Source: Chloroflexota bacterium (GTDB taxonomy: Bacteria > Chloroflexota > Dehalococcoidia > SHYM01). Taken from it: DNA of 11,587 nt. Where the stretch lies: positions 1 through 11,587 of the forward strand of contig JACQGV010000130.1 in the NCBI GenBank assembly GCA_016199375.1, in the 5' to 3' direction. This document shows, piece after piece, positions 1 through 5,912 of this stretch (position 1 is its first letter; every line of letters begins with the position of its first letter). The notes under the pieces are model-generated. The model did not search any database, had not been told where the DNA came from, and saw nothing but the letters and a program-made list of their open reading frames with translations. Made by a program: the position numbers and the translations under genes.

Positions 1-148
1 CGACCTCGGCGGTCCGTGGCAGCATCCAGCTCCCCTCCGTAACGGGCCGGGCGGTCCTGCTGAGGGTTGGTGCCTGCCCTGTCTCAGTGTAGTGCCACCG
101 TGCAGGCGCCGCAAGGACGAGCTGGGCAGCGCGGGGCTGGAGGGGTAA
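1..148. other. Left-edge region without an assignable gene
   Basis: No gene can be assigned with confidence. Plus-strand frame 3 is open from the window edge to a TAG at 90-92 and has mostly G/C third positions, so it could be the C-terminal tail of a gene that starts outside the window. Frame 2 is also open, to a TAA at 146-148, but its third positions look less gene-like. No tRNA or rRNA signature is visible on either strand. Confidence 0.3.
69..110. terminator. Inverted repeat, possible terminator
   Basis: The arms GGTGCCTGC (69-77) and GCAGGCGCC (102-110) can form a 9-bp stem with one G-T wobble and a 24-base loop. It lies about 40 bases beyond the stop of the leftward gene ending at 149, and also at the end of a possible rightward frame stopping at 92. 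It could end transcription from either side. There is no T tract and the loop is long, so a role as an intrinsic terminator is weakly supported. Confidence 0.25.
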
Positions 149-559
149 TCAGCGCAGGAAGAAAGACAGGACGACGATCACCAGGGACATGCTCAGCGCG
201 AGGAGCATGATGTTGCGGAACTCGTGGCCCAGGTGCTTCCCCTCCGGCGTCAGATAAATGGCACTCTTCGAGGAGGGGCCTGCCGAGGCGGCAGCGGGCG
301 GTAGCGGCCGCGCGGGCGTGTCCCTGCGGCCCTCTATGGCTGGCCGGCGCAGCCCGCTGACCACGGGGTCGCGGGGGCGCTCGGTGGTGGGGGAAGGAGA
401 TGGCGTGCTGATGGCAGCGGCCGCGTCGGGATGCTCCGGCACCGCCGGTTGCCGCCTGCGCGCCCGGCGGGCTGTGCTCGCTTTGGAGAGCTGGTGGAAC
501 TTCCTTGGCATCGCTCCCGTGGCCGCCTTCTTGACCGAGGGCATTATACCCAGTGCCAT
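149..559 (-). CDS. Small basic protein with C-terminal membrane anchor (hypothetical)
   Basis: I do not recognise a family. From the start chosen here the product is 136 residues. The N-terminal third is Lys/Arg-rich, including an ARRARRR run. The middle is Pro/Ala/Ser/Thr-rich and probably disordered. The last 25 residues hold one hydrophobic helix (NIMLLALSMS...VVLSFFLR) that ends at the C-terminus with a single Arg. This is the layout of a tail-anchored protein whose basic N-terminal part faces the cytoplasm, where it might touch nucleic acid or acidic lipid; that is inference. The start is uncertain: ATG at 559 has a weak GAGG 12 bases upstream, ATG at 544 has none, and the same frame stays open to an ATG at 673, but that would overlap the 3' end of the upstream cytidylate-kinase-like gene's spacer. 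It follows that gene on the same strand after roughly 125 bases. Confidence 0.6.
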   Translation of the reverse strand: MALGIMPSVKKAATGAMPRKFHQLSKASTARRARRRQPAVPEHPDAAAAISTPSPSPTTERPRDPVVSGLRRPAIEGRRDTPARPLPPAAASAGPSSKSAIYLTPEGKHLGHEFRNIMLLALSMSLVIVVLSFFLR

Positions 560-686
560 CCGGTGTGTAAACCTCGTCCCTGCGGCCAAGCGACGCCAGT
601 TGATGCGGCAGGGCACTGCTGCCGCCCGGGTCCGCCAGGAGCAGCCAGGGCGGCGGTCAGCGTGGAAAGACACGCTGGGAACAGGG

Positions 687-1403
687 TCAGCCGGAGAAGA
701 GCCGCTGCTTGGCCCGGGCGGCCTCGGCGAGCATCAGCCCCGCCACTTTCACGGGGAGGATGCTGGTGTTGATGGTAACGTCGTACAGTAGATGGTCGTC
801 CACGTCCGCCTTGAAGTATTTCTTGACCCACGCCCGGCGCGCCTCGTCGGCCTCCTTGACCAGGCGCGCGGCCGCGGCCTCGTCCAGGTGTTCGGCCTCC
901 ATCGCCCGCCGGACGCGGTCCTTCAGGGAGGCTGTGGAGTAAACGCGCAGGGCGCCGGGGCTGTCCCGCAGGATAAACTGGCTGCCCCCGCCCACGATGA
1001 CCACGTTCCCGGCGGCGGCCACCTCCCTGGTTACCAGGGTCAACACCTCCAGGTAGCGTCTGTCGTCCAGCTCCTGTTTCGGCGTGGTCGCGGGCGCGGC
1101 GGCCTCCTGTACTGACCTGGACAGCAGGATCTCAACCCCGGTCGGGCCCAGGAAGGGATCGCCGGCCGAGCCCGCCGTTGCCGAGCGCTCCAGGAACGCC
1201 TGGACGGCCCGGGCCAGGCGGCCGCCCGCAGGCCCCTGCTCGAACCGCTTGGCCATCTCCTCCCGAGGGGCTCCCGCCAACCGCTGGGCCTCTCTGGCCA
1301 TGGCCTCCCGGTCCACGAGCTCCGCCCTCAGGAGCTGCGCCACCTCCTGGGCCACCTCCTCCCGGCCACCTCCCCGCGGGCCTCCCACAGTGACCACTAC
1401 CAT
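687..1403 (-). CDS. Cytidylate kinase-like family protein
   Basis: A 238-residue P-loop NMP-kinase-type protein of the cytidylate-kinase-like family (AAA_26/PF13189 type). Family members resemble CMP kinase, but their substrate is mostly unknown. Visible hallmarks are a Gly-rich nucleotide loop near residues 7-14 (GGPRGGGR, where the family usually has GSGGR), VDREAM just after the first helix, the core strand NVVIVGGGSQFILRD in mid-protein, a basic lid segment (DRVRRAMEAEHL...), and the late motif LLYDVTINTS. The ATG at 1403 is preferred over an in-frame GTG at 1409 because a perfect AGGAGG lies 6 bases before the ATG and would touch the GTG directly. The gene follows the recombinase gene on the same strand after 105 bases. 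The P-loop lacks the classical GK[ST], as is usual in this family, so true CMP kinase activity should not be assumed. Confidence 0.85.
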   Translation of the reverse strand: MVVVTVGGPRGGGREEVAQEVAQLLRAELVDREAMAREAQRLAGAPREEMAKRFEQGPAGGRLARAVQAFLERSATAGSAGDPFLGPTGVEILLSRSVQEAAAPATTPKQELDDRRYLEVLTLVTREVAAAGNVVIVGGGSQFILRDSPGALRVYSTASLKDRVRRAMEAEHLDEAAAARLVKEADEARRAWVKKYFKADVDDHLLYDVTINTSILPVKVAGLMLAEAARAKQRLFSG

Positions 1404-1409
1404 AGGCAC

Positions 1410-1415
1410 CCTCCT
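1410..1415 (-). promoter_or_regulatory. Ribosome binding site deciding the kinase-like start
   Basis: AGGAGG on the minus strand (CCTCCT on plus), 6 bases before ATG at 1403. It fixes that ATG as the start, because the alternative GTG at 1409 would leave no spacing. Confidence 0.8.
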
Positions 1416-1472
1416 AGCTGGACTCGGCCCATTATGCGCTCCTGCGACGGCCTACTTTACGTAACTATTTTA

Positions 1473-1494
1473 CACCACGGTTGCGTCGGTGGTG
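1473..1494. terminator. Short inverted repeat after the recombinase gene
   Basis: CACCAC (1473-1478) and GTGGTG (1489-1494) form a perfect 6-bp stem with a 10-base loop, 15 bases beyond the recombinase stop. On the minus strand an A/T-rich run (TAAAATAGTT) follows rather than a T tract. It may be a weak terminator, or that A/T run may be part of a promoter for the kinase-like gene. The 8-bp palindrome TTACGTAA (1457-1464) lies next to it. Confidence 0.25.
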
Positions 1495-1508
1495 CCCCAC
1501 GGGCTGTC

Positions 1509-2423
1509 TCAGCGGGCCCGGGGATGGGCCTTTTCGTATTCTTTGCGGATGTGGTCGTCAGTCAGGTGGGTGTATACCTCTGTTGTGGCTATGTTGGCGT
1601 GCCCCAGGAGCTCCTGGAGTTCCCGCAGCGAGGCGCCGTTGTGCAACAGATGGGTAGCGAAGCTGTGGCGCATGGTGTGGGGGGTGATAGGTCCCTGGAT
1701 GCTGGCCTCCCTGGCGTGAGTCTTGAGGATCAGCCAGAGCCCCTGGCGGGTCAGCCGCTCGCCGCGGCGGTTCAGAAAGAGCGCCCGCTCTTTTTGATTG
1801 CCCCGCAGTAGAGCGGGGCGGGCCTCCTGCCAATAGGAGCGTACCGCGCTGGCCGCAGTGCTGTGGATGGGTACCAGCCGCTCCTTCCCTCCCTTTCCCA
1901 GACAGCGCACATGGGCGTTAGCGCCTTCGCAGACCACGTCCCCCAGGTTGAGCGAGACCAGCTCCGTGACCCGCAGGCCGCTGGCGTAGAGGAGCTCCAG
2001 CATGGCCTGATCGCGACGGCCATCCGGGCCCGAGCGCTTCGCCGCCTGGGCGAGGAGCCTGTTCATCTCTTCCTGGGAGAGGAAGTGGGGCAGGGCCTTG
2101 CCCACCCGCGGCGAGCCCAGGGTCTTGCTGGTGTCCCGCGCCACCAGGCCCTCGGCGGTCAGGAAGCCGAAGAAGGACTTGATCGCCGCGATCTTGCGCG
2201 CCCGGGTAGCAGGGGCGTAGCGCCGGGCGCCGAGGGAGGCCACGTAGTCCTGGAGCAGCGGCGATGAGACCTCGGACCAGCGGGTCGCGCCGCGCGGGTT
2301 CCCCCCGTGGCCGTTCAAGAAGGACATCAGCTGGTAGAGATCGTTGCGGTAGGCGGCGACGGTGTTGGTGGAGAAGCCCCTTTCCAGGGCGAGGTGCGCA
2401 AGGAACCGCTCGATGGTTTTCAT
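1509..2423 (-). CDS. xerD: Tyrosine recombinase XerC/XerD
   Basis: A 304-residue site-specific recombinase of the Xer family, which resolves chromosome dimers at dif with FtsK. The N-terminal SAM-like core-binding domain (about residues 1-90) begins MKTIERFLAHLALERG and includes NTVAAYRNDL. The catalytic domain carries every active-site residue: Arg151 (ASGLRVTEL), Lys177 (GKGGKERLVP), His249 and Arg252 (PHTMRHSFATHLL), His275 (LLGHANIATT) and the nucleophile Tyr284 (EVYTHL). The spacing matches E. coli XerD (R148, K172, H244, R247, H270, Y279), and length and ending are full. ATG at 2423 has GGAAGAG upstream. XerC and XerD cannot be separated safely by eye; the XerD symbol is the better fit to the N-terminus. 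Unlike in a phage or integron, no att-like repeats or cargo flank it. The unusually long structured region upstream (2446-2604) is described separately. Confidence 0.93.
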   Translation of the reverse strand: MKTIERFLAHLALERGFSTNTVAAYRNDLYQLMSFLNGHGGNPRGATRWSEVSSPLLQDYVASLGARRYAPATRARKIAAIKSFFGFLTAEGLVARDTSKTLGSPRVGKALPHFLSQEEMNRLLAQAAKRSGPDGRRDQAMLELLYASGLRVTELVSLNLGDVVCEGANAHVRCLGKGGKERLVPIHSTAASAVRSYWQEARPALLRGNQKERALFLNRRGERLTRQGLWLILKTHAREASIQGPITPHTMRHSFATHLLHNGASLRELQELLGHANIATTEVYTHLTDDHIRKEYEKAHPRAR

Positions 2424-2445
2424 ACAACTCTCTTCCGGTAACTAT

Positions 2446-2604
2446 CCTAAGGCACACCTTGGAATAGCCCAGAGAGGTATGGCCTCCTCTGGCAGTGGTC
2501 TCTGGGTGTCCCTGTGGCCCAGGGGCTTGCGCTCCTGTGTCCCCAGGAGAACCGTGGCACCCAAGAGAGTGCTCGTTTCGGAGCAGTCGGTAAGATCCCA
2601 GCCA
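2446..2604 (-). promoter_or_regulatory. Candidate structured 5' leader RNA upstream of xer, with alternative helices
   Basis: Several helices are visible. TCTCTGGGTG (2499-2508) pairs with CACCCAAGAGA (2558-2568) as a 10-bp stem with one bulged A. Two hairpins sit inside it: CCCTG/CAGGG (2510-2514/2520-2524) and CTCCTG/CAGGAG (2532-2537/2544-2549). TGCTC/GAGCA (2570-2574/2581-2585) flanks it. TCTCTGGG (2499-2506) can instead pair with CCCAGAGA (2468-2475), a perfect 8-bp stem. CCAGAGAGG (2469-2477) can also pair with CCTCCTCTGG (2483-2492), with one bulge. Sharing of arms between exclusive stems is typical of attenuators and riboswitches. The strand is inferred from a minus-strand extended -10 just upstream. 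A free-standing small RNA is the main alternative. Confidence 0.4.
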
Positions 2605-2610
2605 CGGGCG

Positions 2611-2619
2611 ATTGTATCA
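2611..2619 (-). promoter_or_regulatory. Extended -10 promoter element reading toward xer
   Basis: The minus strand reads TGATACAAT, a TGn extension joined to TACAAT (5 of 6 to TATAAT). A perfect TTGACA lies upstream at 2640-2645, but the 23-base gap is too long for a normal -35 pairing, so the extended -10 would have to act largely alone. The predicted start near 2604 would give a leader of about 180 bases that contains the whole structured segment before the xer ATG. Confidence 0.4.
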
Positions 2620-2696
2620 CAAGGCACTTGAATCGGTGGTGTCAATGGTCCCCCAGGGCTCTTGGTGGGCTAGCCTACTGCCCTGCGGCGAGCGGG

Positions 2697-2705
2697 TGTT
2701 ATACT
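2697..2705 (+). promoter_or_regulatory. Extended -10 promoter for lgt
   Basis: TGTTATACT is a TGn extension plus TATACT (5 of 6 to consensus). No good -35 is visible 17 bases upstream. The predicted start near 2712 leaves a leader of about 20 bases that holds AAGGAG (2720-2725), 8 bases before the lgt ATG at 2734. Confidence 0.5.
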
Positions 2706-2733
2706 GCCGGCAGCCCACGAAGGAGCCTCAAGC

Positions 2734-3528
2734 ATGACAATTTCTATGGACCCGAACCTGTTGCGGCTGGGCCCCTTGCTTATCAGTTGGCACGGCCTGC
2801 TAACGGCCCTGGGAGTCATGGTGGCGGTCCTGGTGGCGGCGCGTCTGGCGAGGCGCACCGGCATGGTGCCAGACGAGGTCTACAACGTCGCCATCTGGGC
2901 GATCCCAGGGGGGATCATCGGCGCCCGCCTGTTCCACGTGGTGGACCGCTGGGACTTCTACTCCCAGAATCTCGGCTCCATCGTGCGCCTGACGGATGGG
3001 GGCATCGCCATCTGGGGGGCGATCATCGGCGGGTTTGTCGCCGGAGTCATCGCTGCCAAGCTCAAGGGCTACTCCATCGGCAGGCTGGCCGACGTGGCGG
3101 CGCCCGGCATGATCCTGGGCCAGATGGTGGGCCGGGTAGGCTGCACCATCAACGGAGACGCCTACGGCGGGCCGACGAGCGTGCCCTGGGCGTTGGTCTA
3201 CTCCCATCCGGGCGCATATCTGCCGCCCAACTGGGTGGCTGAGCGCGTGCCGACCCACCCCTGGCCCATCTACGAGATCATGGCCAGTGCCCTCATCCTG
3301 TTCATAGTCTGGCGGCTGTGGGGCCGGCTGAAGCCCACCGGCTCCATCTTCGTCGTCTATGTGGCCCTATATGCCCTGGCCCGGTTCTTCCTGACCTTCC
3401 TGCGCCAGGAGCAGTTGCACCTGGGCCAGCTTCAGGAGGCCCAGCTCATCTCCCTGGCGGTCCTGGCCATCGCCGTCCCCCTCCTCGCGTTTCGGGCCTC
3501 CTTCCGCCAGCCGTCCCCAGCCGCGTAG
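2734..3528 (+). CDS. lgt: Prolipoprotein diacylglyceryl transferase Lgt
   Basis: A 264-residue inner-membrane enzyme that moves diacylglycerol from phosphatidylglycerol to the lipobox Cys of prolipoproteins, the first step of lipoprotein maturation. Several hydrophobic segments alternate with short loops (about residues 12-38, 51-70, 88-108, 119-134, 181-197, 203-222, 236-253). The Lgt signature lies at 129-145 and reads GRVGCTINGDAYG: Arg134, Asn140 and Asp142 match E. coli R143, N149 and E151. Cys137 stands where E. coli has N146, and Trp94 where it has H103. These changes look like those in Gram-positive-type Lgt proteins, though this rests on memory of the family. Arg217 (ALARFFLTFLRQEQ) matches the essential R239. 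HPWPIYE (175-181) is the usual HPtqlYE motif. ATG at 2734 has AAGGAG at 8 bases. The glutaredoxin-like gene starts 2 bases after the stop. Confidence 0.95.
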   Translation: MTISMDPNLLRLGPLLISWHGLLTALGVMVAVLVAARLARRTGMVPDEVYNVAIWAIPGGIIGARLFHVVDRWDFYSQNLGSIVRLTDGGIAIWGAIIGGFVAGVIAAKLKGYSIGRLADVAAPGMILGQMVGRVGCTINGDAYGGPTSVPWALVYSHPGAYLPPNWVAERVPTHPWPIYEIMASALILFIVWRLWGRLKPTGSIFVVYVALYALARFFLTFLRQEQLHLGQLQEAQLISLAVLAIAVPLLAFRASFRQPSPAA

Positions 3529-3530
3529 CC

Positions 3531-3770
3531 GTGCAGGTGCGCCTCTACGTCAAGCCTGGGTGTCCCCTGTGCGACGAGGCGCGTGACTGGCTGGAGGACC
3601 TGGGTCTGCGGGCCCTGGAGGTGAACATCCTCCAGGATGAGGCGACCTACTGGCGCTTCAAGGACACCGTCCCCGTAGTGGAGGCCCAGGGCCGTACCTT
3701 GATTATGCCCTTCACCCGGCGGCGCCTCCGGGCCTGGCTGGCCCGGCTGGCGGTGCCGGGCTCGCCCTGA
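3531..3770 (+). CDS. Glutaredoxin-like thiol-disulfide protein
   Basis: A 79-residue thioredoxin-fold protein (glutaredoxin/DUF836-like). It shows the first strand VQVRLYVKPG, the redox pair Cys11-Pro-Leu-Cys14 at the start of helix 1 (CPLCDEARDWL), a second strand LEVNIL, the cis-proline motif TVPVV and a C-terminal basic helix (RRRLRAWLARL). Glutaredoxins of this size reduce small disulfides or protein thiols in the cytosol; the partner here is unknown. The GTG at 3531 is chosen because it sits 2 bases after the lgt stop and gives an N-terminus of normal length. There is no Shine-Dalgarno, so translation is probably coupled to lgt. The same frame stays open much further upstream within lgt, but that part is out of frame with lgt and not protein-like. 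GTG at 3537 is a possible alternative start. Confidence 0.8.
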   Translation: MQVRLYVKPGCPLCDEARDWLEDLGLRALEVNILQDEATYWRFKDTVPVVEAQGRTLIMPFTRRRLRAWLARLAVPGSP

Positions 3771-3773
3771 CCC

Positions 3774-5456
3774 TCAGCCGGCCGCCGGGCGCAGGTCCAG
3801 GAGATTCAGCCGCAGCCGCGGTTCGCCGTTCCAGTGGTCGCTGGCTATGGTGTAGACCAGGTCAGCCCGCTGGCCGGACAGCGAGGGCGCCGTCCCCAGG
3901 TCGAATCCCACCGCGTCCCACACCATGCCCCCCTCACGCACCTTGAGGCCCAGGTGGCGTCCTGCCCGTCCCAGAGGGCGGGCCGCGCTGATCTGCACAC
4001 CCCTGGTCAGCAGCACGGGCGCGGGGTTGCCCTCTCCGAACGGGGCCAGTTGATGGAGCAGCCGGATGATGCGCGGTGTGATTTCACTCAAGCTAGCCTC
4101 GGCCTCGATCAGGACCGAGGGGCGCAGCTCCACACCGGCCAGCTCCTCCTGGGCCCGCCGGAGCAGATGAGCGGTGAGGGCAGGCAACTGCTCGTTGGCG
4201 ATGGTAAAGCCGGCGGCCTTGGCGTGGCCGCCGTAGCGTAGGAACAGCTCCGGACGCTGGTGCAAGCACCGGATCAGGTCGAACTCGGCGATGCTGCGGC
4301 CGCTCCCCCTGGTCTCCTTGTCGCCCAGCTCCATGACGATGGCCGGGCGGTGGTGGGTCTCCGCCAGCCGCGCTGCCGCCAGCCCCACCAGACCGCCTGG
4401 GAAGCGGGGGCTGCCAACGATGATGATCGGCTCCTGGGGCTGGCCCTCCCATTGGGACTGCGCCTCCTCCAGTATCTGGGCCGTCTGCTCCTGGCGCTGG
4501 CGGTTGAGGTCGTCGAGCCGCCGGGCCAGGGGCGCCGCCTCTGCGGGCGAGCGGGCCACCAGCAGCTCGTAGGCTGCCTGGGCGTGGTCAAGGCGGCCGG
4601 CAGCGTTGATCCGAGGGCCGATGGTGAAGCCGATGGTCTCTTCGTCCACCCGGCCCGCGCCCGCCAGGTCCAGAAGCGCTCGCAGGCCGGGACGCCCCGT
4701 GCGGTTGAGGGCCACCAGGCCCCGCTTTACCAGGTAGCGGTTCTCGCCCGTCAGGGGAGCCACGTCGGCCACGGTGCCCAGGGCGACCAGCTCGTAGATG
4801 GACTCGGGCAGCCGGCCCTCCGTGCCCATAGAGCTGTACAGCGCCTCCATCAGCTTGACGGCGATGCCCACGCTGGCGAGCTCGGGCGACGGGTAGCGTG
4901 AGTCGGGGCGCCGCGGGTTCACCAGGGCCAGGGCCGGGGAGGGCTGGACGGGAGGGACGTGGTGGTCGGCCACGATGACATCGAGGCCGCGCTGGCGGGC
5001 GGCGGCGATCTCGTCCAGGGAGGTGGTGCCGCAGTCGGCCGCTATCAGGACGCTGGCGCCCTGGCGGGCGAGCCCCTGAATGGCCTCGCTGCGCAGGCCG
5101 TGCCCCTCCCGCAGCCGGTGAGGGATGTAGGCGCTGGCGCGGCCCCCCAGGCCGCCGAGCCCCTCCACCAGGACGGCGGTGGCGGTGACGCCGTCGGCGT
5201 CGAAGTCGCCGTAGACGGCGATGAGCTCGCCGCGCCGGATAGCCTCCCGCAGCCGGGCCACGGCGACGTCCATGTCAGGAAGTGCGAAGGGGTCGCAGGC
5301 CAGGGAGGCGGAGCCCTCCAGGTAGGCGCGCACCTGGGCGCGGGTGGTGATGCCCCGTTGGGCGAGGAGGACGGCGGCCAGCCGCGGCATGGGCCCCAGC
5401 GAAGCCAGGGCTACGGGCGAGGGCGCCGGGAGCAGCTGCCAGCGCAGGTGGTGCAC
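3774..5456 (-). CDS. recJ: Single-stranded-DNA-specific 5'-3' exonuclease RecJ
   Basis: A 560-residue DHH-family nuclease that degrades single-stranded DNA 5' to 3' with Mn2+/Mg2+ in recombination and mismatch or base-excision repair. The metal-binding DHH motifs are all present: Asp84-x-Asp86-x-Asp88 (YGDFDADG), Asp141 (AADCGTT), Asp164-His165-His166 (VADHH) and Asp231 (GTVADVAPL). GPRINAAGR follows at 280-288, and the DHHA1 motif GGHAKAAGF at 409-417. A C-terminal OB-like domain spans about 445-556. Length is normal for a compact RecJ. The GTG at 5456 has GGAG 6 bases upstream and begins 2 bases after the stop of the membrane protein gene, so the two are probably translated together. The stop is 3 bases from the stop of the convergent glutaredoxin-like gene, leaving no room for a separate terminator. 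Confidence 0.95.
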   Translation of the reverse strand: MHHLRWQLLPAPSPVALASLGPMPRLAAVLLAQRGITTRAQVRAYLEGSASLACDPFALPDMDVAVARLREAIRRGELIAVYGDFDADGVTATAVLVEGLGGLGGRASAYIPHRLREGHGLRSEAIQGLARQGASVLIAADCGTTSLDEIAAARQRGLDVIVADHHVPPVQPSPALALVNPRRPDSRYPSPELASVGIAVKLMEALYSSMGTEGRLPESIYELVALGTVADVAPLTGENRYLVKRGLVALNRTGRPGLRALLDLAGAGRVDEETIGFTIGPRINAAGRLDHAQAAYELLVARSPAEAAPLARRLDDLNRQRQEQTAQILEEAQSQWEGQPQEPIIIVGSPRFPGGLVGLAAARLAETHHRPAIVMELGDKETRGSGRSIAEFDLIRCLHQRPELFLRYGGHAKAAGFTIANEQLPALTAHLLRRAQEELAGVELRPSVLIEAEASLSEITPRIIRLLHQLAPFGEGNPAPVLLTRGVQISAARPLGRAGRHLGLKVREGGMVWDAVGFDLGTAPSLSGQRADLVYTIASDHWNGEPRLRLNLLDLRPAAG

Positions 5457-5458
5457 GG

Positions 5459-5896
5459 CTATCTCCGGGAGGAGGCTTGTCCTGAGACCCGGCGCAGGGC
5501 GGCGCCCAGGAGCGGATAGTGGAAGACCCCGCCGTGGAGGGCGCGCAGGGCGGCCCAGAGCCCTCCCAGGCTGAACGGGAAGAGGACGGCCAGCAGGATG
5601 ACCGAGAGCAGCCAGAACTCAGCTGTCCGCAAGGCCCGGAATATCGCTAGCGTCAGCAGCAGGCTCCCTACGAGAACGATGATCTGGTAGAGGAGCGCCT
5701 CCAGGGCGTTGAGGGCCACCCAGCGGGAGCGGGTGAGATAGGCCATCCAGATGATCAGGGGTACGAGCAGCGCCAGATAAGGAGCGATGATCCCGGCCAG
5801 GAAACCCAGATATGAGAGGACGATGCTGCCGTGGGCGATGAAGGCGTAGAAGCGCTCGCTGCCGCTCTTCGGTTGGAGGCTGGTCAGGGCCGTCAC
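5459..5896 (-). CDS. DUF4870-like four-helix membrane protein
   Basis: A 145-residue integral membrane protein resembling DUF4870 (Tic20-like) proteins, whose function is unknown. Four hydrophobic stretches are visible, at about residues 18-36, 38-54, 66-88 and 94-118. The family-like core is GIIAPYLALLVPLIIW followed by RSRWVALNALEALLYQII, matching the pattern of a Pro/Trp-containing helix, a short basic loop and a helix starting (H/N)AxEA. The C-terminal tail is basic. The start is a GTG at 5896 with only a weak GCGAG-type ribosome binding site, 16 bases after the fabF stop. The recJ GTG follows 2 bases after its stop. The packing implies a fabF-DUF4870-recJ transcript, but no functional link is evident. 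Confidence 0.78.
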   Translation of the reverse strand: MTALTSLQPKSGSERFYAFIAHGSIVLSYLGFLAGIIAPYLALLVPLIIWMAYLTRSRWVALNALEALLYQIIVLVGSLLLTLAIFRALRTAEFWLLSVILLAVLFPFSLGGLWAALRALHGGVFHYPLLGAALRRVSGQASSRR

Positions 5897-5912
5897 CGGA
5901 TGCTCGCCGCGC

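Larger units (their letters stand above)
2424..2733. other. 310-base divergent intergenic region (xer / lgt)
   Basis: This gene-free stretch separates the divergent recombinase and lgt genes. From left to right it holds the recombinase ribosome binding site; a small hairpin (2446-2462, CCTAAGG/CCTTGG); a densely paired segment (2468-2585); a minus-strand extended -10 (2611-2619); and the lgt promoter (2697-2705) with its AAGGAG at 2720-2725. I see no tRNA, no coding frame with a credible start and no known riboswitch consensus. Confidence 0.7.

Noticed and set aside
1430..1439. Possible dif site near the Xer gene (minus strand GCGCATAATG equals part of E. coli dif)
   Set aside because: Only one arm matches. 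The central region and second arm (TTATGTTAAAT-like) are missing, and dif need not lie near xer.
1461..2445. Shared 8-mer GTAACTAT upstream of both the kinase-like gene (1461-1468) and xer (2438-2445)
   Set aside because: An 8-base match between two short AT-richer gaps is easily chance; no second element is shared.
2499..2568. T-box riboswitch on the minus strand (GGGTGCCACGG resembles the T-box motif)
   Set aside because: Only a loose match to AGGGTGGNACCGCG, no recognisable Stem I or specifier loop, and the downstream gene is a recombinase rather than an aminoacyl-tRNA or amino-acid gene.
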